Assembly: GCA_023701205.1 (NCBI GenBank)
Contig: JAMPXJ010000001.1
Location: 124,001-188,000, forward strand
Source: Oligoflexia bacterium
Lineage (GTDB): Bacteria; Bdellovibrionota; UBA1018
Direction of reading: 5' to 3'
DNA length: 64,000 nt
Shown here: in pieces, positions 7,705-16,516 of the stretch
How positions within the stretch are numbered: the stretch's first letter is position 1
How the letters are laid out: each line of letters opens with the position of its first letter
Notes under the pieces: generated by a model
The model's input: the letters and a program-made list of their open reading frames with translations, nothing else
Told to the model about the DNA's origin: nothing
Database searches by the model: none
Program-made: the position numbers and the translations under genes

Positions 7705-10700
7705 ATGTTGTTCGCGATATTTCATCAACAAAAGTGGAGATTCGCGATTCTCTCGGCTTGCTTAATGTTTGGCTCGTCTGCGTTGGCAGCGTCCGCCGAT
7801 GGGATTTCGGCAATCCGGCTTTTCGAAGGAAATTTTCAGGGACGAATCGATAATCCCGCCAGCCGTTTTTTTTTCGGCGGCTTGATGGATGGGATTTCTC
7901 TTGGATTCGGCGAGCACATCAATGGAGCACTCAGGTCGAAGATTGAAGAGGAATTCGAGAAGTCCGAGGAGCTGCGTGGGCTTTTTCCGGAAGCGTCGGA
8001 GCGCCGCAAGGTGGCCAGGCGCATTCTCGGGGAGCTGGACCGGCGCTTTCCGCCTTCGAGCGGACTCTGGAATAACGCGAAGTTTGTCGAACTCCTCCGG
8101 GTCATGGGGAAGTCGATCATATCGGAAGTCGTAGGCCAGGCATTCGCCCAAAGCGGCGTCAACGACCCCGGCAGGACGCAGGCTTGGATCGCGAAAATCC
8201 AGCAGCCTTTTGAGACCTGCGTGCGTAGGGCTGGGATGCTCATTGAAGCAGGGGCCTGTTGGGAGTCCTCACAGAGCGTGCTGAGCTCCAATGTCGCATT
8301 GGGAGTCACGCATGAGGTCGTTCGCGGGCAGATTGCTTCGGGCGTTCCTGAAGTCCGCTTACGGGACTCGTTGATTGCGGAGGCGGACGCAACAGCTTTG
8401 AAGTGTCTTTCAGCTAGGCCGGCGCCGCTTTCCCCAAAAGAGTGCGTGCTTCGTTCGGTGCGCAACGGCGTTCTGCAGGTCACTCGGATCAGCCTGCAGC
8501 GGAAACTCGGCGAAAAGCTTGGCGAAAGGGTGCTCGAGCAGCTGCTGGCTCGCGAAGGGCTGTGGTCATCTTACGAGAGCTGTGTGAGCAGGAGCGCGTC
8601 GGGGCCGGACTTCCAGGATTGCATTGATCGCCTCGTGATCGGAGTGGGCGCTGCCGCCGCAGGGTCCATCTCGCGAGAGCATCCGGGAGTGGTGGAAGCC
8701 ATACCGCAGGAGGAAGAGCGGCGCAGGTTAATCGAGGAACTGGGCGTTAAGCCGGCCTTTGCCGAATGCATGACGCGCCAAAAGGCGCGGGATCAGCGAA
8801 TCGATGGCCAGCTCGATAGCAGGCCGTGCGAATTGCTGATCGAGAACCGCATCACCCGAGGCGTTTTTGAGCGCAAGCTCGAGGATGGTGTGCGAGCCGG
8901 GCTGTCCAGCGGGGAATCCTTGGAAGCCCGCAAGATCGCCGTCGCGGGTATGCAAGCAATGGACGGCTGCTGGTCGGATTCGTTGCAGGAGAAGGCGCGG
9001 CAGGCATGTATCCGCCGAGCGATCATTCGGGTCGCGGAGATCGCGGCCGCCAAGACCCTGCGGGGCAAGATGCCGGAAGGCCTGTTCGAAGCCCGGCCGG
9101 AGCTGGAGAATTCCCTGCTTTCCTCGTTTTCGGCGTGCCTATCGCGCGAGCTCCCGACAGACATCCTGCGCGAGCAGGAGCGGGCACGACAGTTGGAGAA
9201 GTGCAGTGGGCGCCTTCGCCGTGCGAGCGCCCTGCCGGCAGCGGAATTCCAGGTCAGCGCGGCATTCAGCGGCCGGATGAGTCCGATCATGTTCAATAAC
9301 CTCATGAAAACCAAAGTGCGCGAAGAGTTCGCCGCATGTCTGGGACCGGCGCCGAGCGAGAGCACGCTGGGCCGCTGCTCGTTGCGGCTCATCAAAGGTG
9401 CTTCTAATTTCGCCGCGAACGTGATTATACCGGAGACTTTGCGCGCCTATTTCCATGACGAGAAGATCGCGCTGACTCCGGAGTTCAAGAAGGCCTTCGA
9501 CGATTTCTTGACCGGGAACTTGCGCGATCTGAGCGCGTGTTTCGACCGGGAGCTCGTGCTGGAGAAACTCGACCGAGGAGGGGAGATCGCCGAGTCGTGT
9601 TTCAAGAAGAGCATTCCTCCCGTGGCGAGCTATCTTGCTCAGCTGCAATTTGATCTTCAGACCGCAGCCATGTACTCGGGCAACCGGGAGCGGTGGCTGG
9701 CCTTGCGGAAAGAGCTGATGGGCGAGCTGGACGCCTGCGCGAAAAGAGGCCTCGACGGCTCCCGCGCGATTCAGGCTTACATCGACTACGTGAAGGACTG
9801 TGGGTCCGAGCTGGCGCTACGTGCTTCTTCGGTCGTGGGCAAGGATCAGATCCTTTTGGCGCTCGACGCCAATCTTCCCGAGCTGGGTGCCGGGGCGCCT
9901 GGAGCGTCGACGCGGGCCGAGCTCCGGGAAAGGCTCAAGGGCGGGTTGTTAGCGCCTTTTGAGCAGTGTCTCGGGAAGGCGCGTCCCCAGGTATCCGCGG
10001 ACCGGAACTCCTGCACGGAATCCTTGCAGAGGGAAGCGACCCATGGCATCGCGTCGGCCGTGGGCCAAGCGAAGACCGTGGACATTCTGGGCTCCGCGGT
10101 ACGGCCGGAGCTTTCACCGATCGGTGCCGCACTGCGGGAGTGCGTTGCGCGGTCTCCGGAAGGGAAAAAGCTTTCGCCGGCGCTGGAAGGTTGCGTGAAA
10201 CGCTATTCGATCGACATGGCCAAAGCCGTGGGTGGACTCAAGCTCCGATCCACGCTGGCGAAGCTCATGGGATCGAGGCAGTACGCGGGTGCCGGGCAAG
10301 CCATCGAAAAGTCGCTCGGGGATTATTCTCGGTGTCTCGATCGCGCGAATGGACAGGAGTTCGGCATCGCCTTCAATGGAGCGCTCGATGAGTGCACTTC
10401 GCGTCTTACCGGCGGCGCACGTGGGATCGTTTATGAGGCGGCGGATCGCCTGATGGGGCGGCCTGTTTCGGGCGCCGGTCCCCGCGATAATGCCTTGGCG
10501 GCGATGGCGCGGGCGATCCCGTGCCTGGATGGCCTGACGGCCGACCAGCCGGCTGAAGATATCGCGGATGCAGGCGTGGACGCGGAAGGCCTGCTCGAGG
10601 CGATGGTCCGGATGATCAAGGATTACGTGGACTACGACGCCAAAAAGGCGGAGCTGGACGTCCAGGCGGTTCTCAAGCAGCTTTGGGCGGACCTGGCCAC

Positions 10701-11334
10701 CTTACCCGCGGGAGAAACCCGGAAAAAACTCCTGGAGCTGCTGGTCAAACGCGGCGTTCTCGATCAGGTGATCAAAGGCATCGTTCGCGGGAACGTCCGA
10801 GAGGCTTTTGACTCATTGCCGCCTGGCGACCGGCTTGCGGAGGACGTGAGGAGCCGGCTGCTCGAGCCGGCGAATTTCGAGAGGATCTTCGCAGGAGAGG
10901 CGGGAGGTGGGCTCTCTCGGAAAATTCTGGACGGCATCGTGCGTCCGGCGGTGCTGGAAGGAAAGTCCATGAGCGATCCCGCGGTCGCACAGGCCCTGGC
11001 CGAGGTTCGCCAGAGCGTGGCGGAAGCGCTGATCGAGTCGCCGCATTTCGGGACGGTCCTGATCGCCAGCGGTGTCCAGAAGGAGCTCGATACGATGAAT
11101 GGCGTCACGCGGACGGTGGCGCGAATGCTCTACGGCAGGGAAGCGCTGAAATGGTCCGAGGTGCGCAGGACCACCGACGGCCAGGAGGCGGAAAGATATA
11201 TCCGGGAGATGATCCTGCGGCCGAAGGCCTTGGGCCTGCAGCTTTCGGAGAGCGAGGAAAAGAAACGTCTGGAAGGCGCGAAGGGCCGGGTGACCAAGGC
11301 GGTGAAAAGCTATGGTTCCCGAGGGCGGGCCTAG
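7705..11334 (+). CDS. Large exported protein with ~12 tandem two-cysteine repeats, function unknown
   Basis: A 1,209-residue protein I do not recognise. I start at ATG 7705 (gagagg 7 nt upstream), not the in-frame TTG at 7657, because this gives a clean signal peptide with cleavage near ALA-A (about residue 28). From residue 172 to about 900 the chain is built of units about 64 residues long, each with two cysteines 12-21 residues apart. First cysteines lie near 172, 234, 293, 355, 422, 478, 545, 612, 678, 755, 813 and 877, with an unpaired one near 940. Units often read F/Y-x-x-C-hydrophobic-x-R..., then a second C and an Ala-rich helix. The last ~270 residues are cysteine-free and helical. 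Export and even cysteine pairing suggest disulfide-stapled helical repeats in the periplasm or outside the cell (inference). It lies alone after the ribosomal terminator. Confidence 0.85.
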   Translation: MLFAIFHQQKWRFAILSACLMFGSSALAASADGISAIRLFEGNFQGRIDNPASRFFFGGLMDGISLGFGEHINGALRSKIEEEFEKSEELRGLFPEASERRKVARRILGELDRRFPPSSGLWNNAKFVELLRVMGKSIISEVVGQAFAQSGVNDPGRTQAWIAKIQQPFETCVRRAGMLIEAGACWESSQSVLSSNVALGVTHEVVRGQIASGVPEVRLRDSLIAEADATALKCLSARPAPLSPKECVLRSVRNGVLQVTRISLQRKLGEKLGERVLEQLLAREGLWSSYESCVSRSASGPDFQDCIDRLVIGVGAAAAGSISREHPGVVEAIPQEEERRRLIEELGVKPAFAECMTRQKARDQRIDGQLDSRPCELLIENRITRGVFERKLEDGVRAGLSSGESLEARKIAVAGMQAMDGCWSDSLQEKARQACIRRAIIRVAEIAAAKTLRGKMPEGLFEARPELENSLLSSFSACLSRELPTDILREQERARQLEKCSGRLRRASALPAAEFQVSAAFSGRMSPIMFNNLMKTKVREEFAACLGPAPSESTLGRCSLRLIKGASNFAANVIIPETLRAYFHDEKIALTPEFKKAFDDFLTGNLRDLSACFDRELVLEKLDRGGEIAESCFKKSIPPVASYLAQLQFDLQTAAMYSGNRERWLALRKELMGELDACAKRGLDGSRAIQAYIDYVKDCGSELALRASSVVGKDQILLALDANLPELGAGAPGASTRAELRERLKGGLLAPFEQCLGKARPQVSADRNSCTESLQREATHGIASAVGQAKTVDILGSAVRPELSPIGAALRECVARSPEGKKLSPALEGCVKRYSIDMAKAVGGLKLRSTLAKLMGSRQYAGAGQAIEKSLGDYSRCLDRANGQEFGIAFNGALDECTSRLTGGARGIVYEAADRLMGRPVSGAGPRDNALAAMARAIPCLDGLTADQPAEDIADAGVDAEGLLEAMVRMIKDYVDYDAKKAELDVQAVLKQLWADLATLPAGETRKKLLELLVKRGVLDQVIKGIVRGNVREAFDSLPPGDRLAEDVRSRLLEPANFERIFAGEAGGGLSRKILDGIVRPAVLEGKSMSDPAVAQALAEVRQSVAEALIESPHFGTVLIASGVQKELDTMNGVTRTVARMLYGREALKWSEVRRTTDGQEAERYIREMILRPKALGLQLSESEEKKRLEGAKGRVTKAVKSYGSRGRA

Positions 11335-11372
11335 AACTCTTCAGGAGTTGGGCGCGGGGGTTAGGCGGAGGA

Positions 11373-11402
11373 TTGGGAATGCCGGGAGTTCCAGGCTATA
11401 AT
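11373..11402 (+). promoter_or_regulatory. Predicted promoter placing the start codon at the transcription start
   Basis: TTGGGA (11373-11378), 18-nt spacer, then a perfect TATAAT (11397-11402), with ATG six bases later at 11409. At this spacing transcription should begin at or next to the ATG, so the mRNA is probably leaderless. Confidence 0.55.
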
Positions 11403-11408
11403 CGGGGA

Positions 11409-12527
11409 ATGAAGATCCATTCCTGGCTCGGAGGCTTTCTCGCGCTTTCGCTTTCTTCGATGATCCTTGGGTGCGGCCTGCCTGTCGCGGCGCATGCGAC
11501 CGCGACTGCTGCGGGAGGCGCTCCACGGAAAAGCCATCCTTACGCGGGAAAGGAATACGATGAGTGCGGGCAGAAGTGCATCTTCGAGCGCGCGAACGAG
11601 AACATCGGGCTGCAGGCGGTCTACCTGATCCAGAAAATCTCGCGCCTGAAGTCGGCGACGGAGCCCGAGCGTTTTGACGAGCTCGGCCAGTTCTGCATGC
11701 CGAGCGAGGATGGCGACGAGTGCTTCAAGCGCTACAAGACCGTCCAGGTCCTCAACCTCTATGCGATGCGTACGGCGATGGTGAAAAACGCCAAGGTGAT
11801 CACGGATCTTTCGACCCAGGGCAAAAAAGGCCGGACTGCGTTCACGCCCAGCACGGATGGAAAGCTCAGGAAGCCGCAGGTCCCCTACGTGATCACGTTC
11901 GAGGACCTGCAGAAAGAGCATGCGACGTTGAAGACGCTCGCCAGCGACCACTATGACCGTTACGTGCAGGAGCTTCCGAAGGAGCCGGCGGAGGATGACT
12001 TCCGCAAGATCACGGAGATCCCGCGCGATCCGGACAATCCGGAGGCCGGGAAGCTCGTGGTGGTGGGCGAGGTCGACAAGGAGGCCTATCAGAAGGCCCG
12101 GCAGAAGTACCTCAAGTCAGTGGAGGCACAGCGGCACATCGATGATACGAAGAAGCATCACGTCCAGAAGCTCAGTGCTCCCATGCCTGCAAATGGGGCT
12201 GGAGCGCCGGATCAGCTGAAGACCCTCCCTGATGACAGCCATTCCCGGAAGAGCTTCGACAGCGCCCGCGAGGCCTTCGTAAACACCGCGAATAAAATGC
12301 TCGGCAAGCCCGCCGAGCCCGGTCAAGCTAGCCCGAATGAAAAAGACAAGCTCAAGGTGGGGGTCTCCCCGGATTCGAGGAACGCGCAGGCCCCGCCGCC
12401 GGCCAAGAAGACCGGGAAGGGCGAGCTGCTTGTCGCCGATATCGAAGGCAAGCCCGAGAACCAGGGACATAGCCTGACGGTTACGATCGATCCGAATGAG
12501 TTGCTGACCGTCATTCAGCAGCTTTAG
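11409..12527 (+). CDS. Exported hypothetical protein, possible lipoprotein
   Basis: 372 residues, family not recognised. Residues 1-35 are a signal sequence; ILGC near residue 22 fits a relaxed lipobox, and AHA-T near residue 31 is an alternative signal peptidase I site. The mature part starts with four cysteines in two pairs (DECGQKC and FCMPSEDGDEC), then a mostly charged helical region and a Pro/Ala/Lys-rich C-terminal third. In-frame codons continue upstream to 11151, but they overlap the previous gene, and a perfect TATAAT lies six bases before ATG 11409. Cysteine-rich and exported like its upstream neighbour, so the two may act together (inference). Confidence 0.75.
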   Translation: MKIHSWLGGFLALSLSSMILGCGLPVAAHATATAAGGAPRKSHPYAGKEYDECGQKCIFERANENIGLQAVYLIQKISRLKSATEPERFDELGQFCMPSEDGDECFKRYKTVQVLNLYAMRTAMVKNAKVITDLSTQGKKGRTAFTPSTDGKLRKPQVPYVITFEDLQKEHATLKTLASDHYDRYVQELPKEPAEDDFRKITEIPRDPDNPEAGKLVVVGEVDKEAYQKARQKYLKSVEAQRHIDDTKKHHVQKLSAPMPANGAGAPDQLKTLPDDSHSRKSFDSAREAFVNTANKMLGKPAEPGQASPNEKDKLKVGVSPDSRNAQAPPPAKKTGKGELLVADIEGKPENQGHSLTVTIDPNELLTVIQQL

Positions 12528-12588
12528 CTTCCGGGCGGGCACGTGCCTTCGCGTCGCCAGGAACGCGGCGTTGAATGGGCGCGGGCAT

Positions 12589-13497
12589 TTACATCTGCGA
12601 AAGCCAGATCACGACGCGGGTGCGGCCCTCGGGGATCTGTCGCTTGGATTTGTTCTTGAACCACGTGAAGGTCTCGCTCATCGGGCTCTTAGCCGCGCTC
12701 TCGGGTGCCGGAGGGGCGATGCTCTGAAGCTGGCGTTTCAGCCCGGGGACCAGCGCCTTGGGCAGGAGGAGATCGAACTGGATCCCGCCCGGCGCTTCGA
12801 CGCCGCCCAAGCCGGGAGTGTCCTTGGAGATCTTGAGGGTGGTCAGGATGCCCACGATCCTCGTGCGGTATTCGTGCGGACTGTCGGTCTTGATGATGAA
12901 GCGCCAGACCTCGGAATTTCCGACGTGCACATCGGAGTCCTTCGAGGCGGGCGGAGGGGACTCGTCTTCGCCTTCTTCCTCGCTGATGAATTCGTCATCC
13001 CGCTCCTCGCGCGATTGAGCGGATTCCGCCGATTTGCCTCTGGCTAGGGGGACGCCGACCTCGGTGGCGATCGTCGGATCCGGGTGCAGCATGTCCGAGA
13101 AGGCCTGGCTGAGTTCGGAGAGGTTCTGCTCGATGCCGCGGTCATAAAGCGCGCGCAAGCGCGGGCCGGTCGCGATGGCGGCGAGAATGAGCAGCACGAT
13201 CGTCGTCGCTTCGATAGCGGTGCGGAACATCCAGGGGATGCGTTCCCAACGGGAGCCGCGGGCGTGGGCGAGGTCGACCTTGGGAAGGGCGGCCGTGAGT
13301 GGCGCGCCGCGGACGGGCACGGGAAGCGTGGTGCGGGGCTGGGCGCTGACAGAAGCGAGGATCAGCCGGAAATGCTTGTAGCGTTCGCTGCAGGTCTCGC
13401 AGTTTTCCAGGTGCTCGTCAGCCCCTTGCTTGAGGGTCCCGATCAGGGTGCCATCCAGGTAATCCGAGGCGCGGTTTTGCCATTCGAAGCAATTCAT
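12589..13497 (-). CDS. Membrane anti-sigma factor with zinc-binding N-terminus
   Basis: 302 residues. The N-terminus has the anti-sigma zinc motif HxxxCxxC (H29, C33, C36, in HLENCETC) with a preceding C3, as in ZAS-domain proteins that hold ECF sigma factors. One membrane helix lies at about 93-111. The rest is predicted periplasmic: an acidic low-complexity stretch (EEEGEDE) and a C-terminal domain of about 110 residues I do not recognise, possibly the signal-sensing part. The ATG overlaps the stop of the sigma-factor gene by 4 nt, the classical sigma/anti-sigma arrangement. Longer in-frame sequence upstream lies inside the sigma gene and is discounted. Confidence 0.85.
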   Translation of the reverse strand: MNCFEWQNRASDYLDGTLIGTLKQGADEHLENCETCSERYKHFRLILASVSAQPRTTLPVPVRGAPLTAALPKVDLAHARGSRWERIPWMFRTAIEATTIVLLILAAIATGPRLRALYDRGIEQNLSELSQAFSDMLHPDPTIATEVGVPLARGKSAESAQSREERDDEFISEEEGEDESPPPASKDSDVHVGNSEVWRFIIKTDSPHEYRTRIVGILTTLKISKDTPGLGGVEAPGGIQFDLLLPKALVPGLKRQLQSIAPPAPESAAKSPMSETFTWFKNKSKRQIPEGRTRVVIWLSQM

Positions 13498-14009
13498 CGC
13501 GTATCCCAAAGCCACTCCTCGAGCGCGCGGAGCGCGAGCTGGCGGCGGATCTTGAGCGATTCCTCGGGGCAGTCCAAGGCGATCGCGACTTCGGGTAGGG
13601 GGATTCCGTACTTGTCCTTCAAGAGGAGCAGAAGCTGGTCTTCGACCGAGAGACGATGGAAATAGGCATTGAACTGGTTGAATCGGAAGGCGAGATCGGG
13701 CGCGGCGTCGAGCTGGATCTGCTCGGCGGCAGTGAGCGTGCGACTGAGTCGGGAGGCGAGCGGTCGGAGGGTCATGCAGGCCACCCGGAGTGTCCAGGCG
13801 CGTTCGTGGGTGCCGGCTGGGGCGGCGGACAGGTTCTTTCGGAGTGCCTTGAGGATCGCGCGGAAAGTCACCTGGGCGTTCGGGGAGCTCCACAGGATGG
13901 CTTCGCTGAGATCGTACAGGAGATCCCCGTACCGTGAGACCAGGTCGTCGAGGGGATCGTTCGCTTTCGGCGCGCTCGTGCTGCGGGATTTTGCGAAGAG
14001 CCGGGGCAT
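13494..14009 (-). CDS. ECF-like RNA polymerase sigma factor
   Basis: 171 residues if started at ATG 14009; a TTG at 14060 would extend it into the preceding gene, which ends at 14020, so I prefer 14009. The C-terminal half resembles region 4 of ECF sigma factors: FHRLSVEDQLLLLLKDKYGIPLPEVAIALDCPEESLKIRRQLALRALEEWL reads as the helix-turn-helix that binds the -35 element (cut by eye, not modelled). Region 2 is less obvious. The adjacent zinc-finger anti-sigma gene strongly supports the call. Probably co-transcribed with the HNH gene. Confidence 0.82.
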   Translation of the reverse strand: MPRLFAKSRSTSAPKANDPLDDLVSRYGDLLYDLSEAILWSSPNAQVTFRAILKALRKNLSAAPAGTHERAWTLRVACMTLRPLASRLSRTLTAAEQIQLDAAPDLAFRFNQFNAYFHRLSVEDQLLLLLKDKYGIPLPEVAIALDCPEESLKIRRQLALRALEEWLWDTR

Positions 14010-14019
14010 CCGTTCAAGG

Positions 14020-14568
14020 CTAGGTGGACGAGTCGCCGGGGTCAAGAGCTCGTTTTTCAAGCCTGAGATAGATTTTCCAGCTGTCCGGGGCGCGGGAGAT
14101 CCCCAGCTGGAGGTTCGCGGTGGGGAGCCAGGCCGGCTGCCTGGGCTTGCGAATGAGCTGCATTGCGGCCTGGGCGGGCGTACGCCCCCCTTTGCGTTGG
14201 TTGCACGGCTTGCAGGCGGTCACGATGTTTTCCCAGCACTTGCGGCCGCCCTGCACGATCGGCACCACGTGGTCGAGAGTCAGATGCGATTTGCTAAATT
14301 TTCCGCCGCAGTACTGGCAGATATGATGGTCCCGGAGAAAGATATTGGTTCGGGAAAAGCGGATCAGGTGTTTTTTTCGCGTCAGGGGCACGTAGGAGAG
14401 CAGCCGCAGGACCGCGGGAATCTTGATGGTGAGGCGAACCGTACGGATTTCCTGCTCGGATTCCTCGATGACCTCCACCTTTCCCTGGAAAAGCAGCTGG
14501 ATGGCGCGTTGCCAGGTGACGATGTGGAGCGGTTCAAAAGAGGCGTTGAGCACGAGTGCGTGGCTCAT
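14020..14568 (-). CDS. HNH endonuclease family protein
   Basis: 182 residues starting MSHALVLNASFEPLHIV, a beginning typical of small stand-alone HNH proteins of cyanobacteria and deltaproteobacteria. The HNH core is complete: CQYC (C84, C87), LDHVVP with H100, WENIVTACKPCN with N114, C119 and C122. This predicts a zinc-stabilised beta-beta-alpha-metal nuclease. The cellular role of this family is unclear. It is first of a three-gene minus-strand unit with sigma and anti-sigma genes. A TATAAT box 6 nt before the ATG supports this start and a leaderless mRNA. Confidence 0.88.
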   Translation of the reverse strand: MSHALVLNASFEPLHIVTWQRAIQLLFQGKVEVIEESEQEIRTVRLTIKIPAVLRLLSYVPLTRKKHLIRFSRTNIFLRDHHICQYCGGKFSKSHLTLDHVVPIVQGGRKCWENIVTACKPCNQRKGGRTPAQAAMQLIRKPRQPAWLPTANLQLGISRAPDSWKIYLRLEKRALDPGDSST

Positions 14569-14574
14569 ATTCCT

Positions 14575-14604
14575 ATTATAAAACTTTATTTCCCAGTCCT
14601 GCAA
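14575..14604 (-). promoter_or_regulatory. Predicted promoter of HNH-sigma-anti-sigma unit
   Basis: On the minus strand TTGCAG (14604-14599), 18-nt spacer and a perfect TATAAT (14580-14575), followed after 6 nt by ATG 14568. The spacing predicts a leaderless transcript. Confidence 0.55.
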
Positions 14605-14698
14605 CTTTGGGGAGAAACATAAACAGCCGAATTCATGAGTGGATTTGAAAACCTAAGTCATGATAAGGGGTTAGTACGTTTCAGGGAGAATCTTTCAC

Positions 14699-15280
14699 GT
14701 GAATACAAACGAAACTTCAGGGAAACTTTCCGGCAAAAACAGAGCGATCTTGGGATTGGCCATCGGCGTGAGTCTGACCGTGATCCTGACGTTGATCTAC
14801 AGGGTTGAGCACGGCGTGAAGGATGCGACGCAGACCGAGGCTCAGATCGAAATAGCGCCCAAAGCCGCTCCCTTGTTCGCCCTGAAGGATGCGGAGGGAC
14901 GGGAGCGTACGCTTGAGGAGTTCCGCGGAAAGCCGCTGATCCTGCATTTCTGGGCAAGTTGGTGCCCGCCCTGCATCGACGAGATCCCGCAGCTGGTCGC
15001 GCTCGCCAAGAGGTTCAATGGGAAGCCACTGACCGTACTCATGGTGAATCTGGACGCGAAGTGGGCGGATGCGCACAAGATCCTGCCTTCGAAAGGGCTG
15101 CCCGCCAGCATGGTTTCCATTATGGATCCGGCGTCGAAGGTACCGGATGAGTACGGAAGCTACCAGTTCCCCGAGAGCTATCTGCTGAACGCGAAGCTCG
15201 AGGTCGTCACCAAATGGGTGGGGCCGCAGAAGTGGGAATCACCCGAGGTTCTTTCGGCGATTCAAAAGGTCCTGCCCTGA
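14699..15280 (+). CDS. Membrane-anchored thioredoxin-like (TlpA/ResA-type) protein
   Basis: 193 residues starting at GTG 14699 after agggaga. One membrane helix at about 16-34 anchors a periplasmic thioredoxin domain. The active site WCPPC is at 88-92 (C89, C92) in the context HFWASWCPPCIDEIPQL, typical of TlpA/ResA/DsbE proteins that reduce or isomerise disulfides, for example during cytochrome c maturation. The cis-proline region is present (QFPESYLL). Its true substrate is unknown. The cysteine-rich exported proteins encoded upstream would be natural clients (inference). It converges on thiI with a 4-bp gap. Confidence 0.88.
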   Translation: MNTNETSGKLSGKNRAILGLAIGVSLTVILTLIYRVEHGVKDATQTEAQIEIAPKAAPLFALKDAEGRERTLEEFRGKPLILHFWASWCPPCIDEIPQLVALAKRFNGKPLTVLMVNLDAKWADAHKILPSKGLPASMVSIMDPASKVPDEYGSYQFPESYLLNAKLEVVTKWVGPQKWESPEVLSAIQKVLP

Positions 15281-15284
15281 AGTT

Positions 15285-16502
15285 TCACCAGCGGGCCTCG
15301 TGCACCTGAATGCCCGCGAGTGCCTCATCCACGAGCTCCTGCACGGGAAAGCGGGATTCCTGGGCCTCAGCCTCGTCGATGGAGCTGTGGAGTGCCGGGT
15401 GACGGTCGGCAAACAGGGTGCAGCAATCCAGGCCGGGCCGGATGGAGGTCTCGTAGCTTCCCCAGCGCTGAGCCTGCGCGATGATCTCATCCTTGTCGCA
15501 GGTGACGAGCGGCCGGATGATCGGGAGTGTCGCTGCAGCATTGATCGTGGCAAGGTTCTCGACGGTCTGGCTCGCGACTTGGCCCAGGCTCTCGCCGGTG
15601 ACCAGCCCGTGCGCGCCGAGTCGGGGTGCGAGCGCGCAGGCGATCCGCACCATCATGCGGCGGTAAAGTACGGTACGCAGCTTGGGACTGGTGGCGAGCG
15701 CGATCCTCTCCTGAAGCTTGCCGAAAGGCACGACGTGGAGCGGCTCGGGCTTGGGCTGATAGCGATTCACGATGCGAGCGAGGTCAATCACCTTGCGGAG
15801 GACCTCTTCGCCGACGAACGGCGTTCCGTAGAAATGCATGAGTCGCGTGGCGGAGCCGCGTCGGAGCGTCTGGATCGCCGCCACGGGCGAATCCAGGCCG
15901 CCTGAGAGCATCGCCAGAAGCGGGCCGTTGCTGCCCACCGGAAGGCCGCCCAGGCCGGGAACTTTCTCGGTCCAGATGAAAGACCGATCTCTTCTCACTT
16001 CGATCCCGACGTAAAGCGCGGGCTTCTCGAGCTTCACCTTGAGTCCGGGAAACGCGCGGAGGAGCTCCCCCCCGATGAGCTGGTCGAGCTCCACGGAGGT
16101 TTCGGGAAGCACCTTATCGCTGCGGCGGGAAAGGACGCGGAAATCGCTGGGCTGGCCATGACGTCGGATATAAGCGTCCACCTCCTCGATCGCGCCGCGG
16201 ATCAGCGATGCATGGTCGGTGGGCACCTTGCGGATCGGGCTGAAGCTCGAAAGCCCGAAGCTGTTGCAAAGGGCCTCACGAACGTTCTCGTTCCAGGCGG
16301 TCTCGATGAGGATTCTGCCGTGCTGGCGGGTGATTTTTCCTGAAAAGCGGGCCTGAGGGTCACCGCCCGCCCGGAGTCCCCTCTCGATGAGAAGGCGTAC
16401 GTTGCCTTCGAGCCGGTCCTCGAACCAGCGGCGGTTCTGCCCTTTGAGCGCGATCTCGTGATAGCGAAGGAGGACGGCACGGTCGTGTTCGGGGGTACTC
16501 AT
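15285..16502 (-). CDS. thiI: tRNA 4-thiouridine synthase ThiI
   Basis: 405 residues, length of the form lacking a C-terminal rhodanese domain. The N-terminal ferredoxin-like and THUMP regions bind tRNA (LRYHEIALKGQNRRWFE at the start), followed by the PP-loop ATPase motif SGGLDSPVA and the C-terminal DCCTLFADRHPA segment. ThiI adenylates U8 of tRNA and inserts sulfur; in rhodanese-less forms sulfur comes directly from a dedicated cysteine desulfurase. Such a gene lies immediately upstream (15 nt), so the pair is very likely a functional s4U unit. Confidence 0.95.
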   Translation of the reverse strand: MSTPEHDRAVLLRYHEIALKGQNRRWFEDRLEGNVRLLIERGLRAGGDPQARFSGKITRQHGRILIETAWNENVREALCNSFGLSSFSPIRKVPTDHASLIRGAIEEVDAYIRRHGQPSDFRVLSRRSDKVLPETSVELDQLIGGELLRAFPGLKVKLEKPALYVGIEVRRDRSFIWTEKVPGLGGLPVGSNGPLLAMLSGGLDSPVAAIQTLRRGSATRLMHFYGTPFVGEEVLRKVIDLARIVNRYQPKPEPLHVVPFGKLQERIALATSPKLRTVLYRRMMVRIACALAPRLGAHGLVTGESLGQVASQTVENLATINAAATLPIIRPLVTCDKDEIIAQAQRWGSYETSIRPGLDCCTLFADRHPALHSSIDEAEAQESRFPVQELVDEALAGIQVHEARW

Positions 16503-16516
16503 ATTTCAATTCTCTT

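Noticed and set aside
13669..14622. 317-codon plus-strand frame across the sigma and HNH genes
   Set aside because: It overlaps two well-supported minus-strand genes and shows no recognisable domain.
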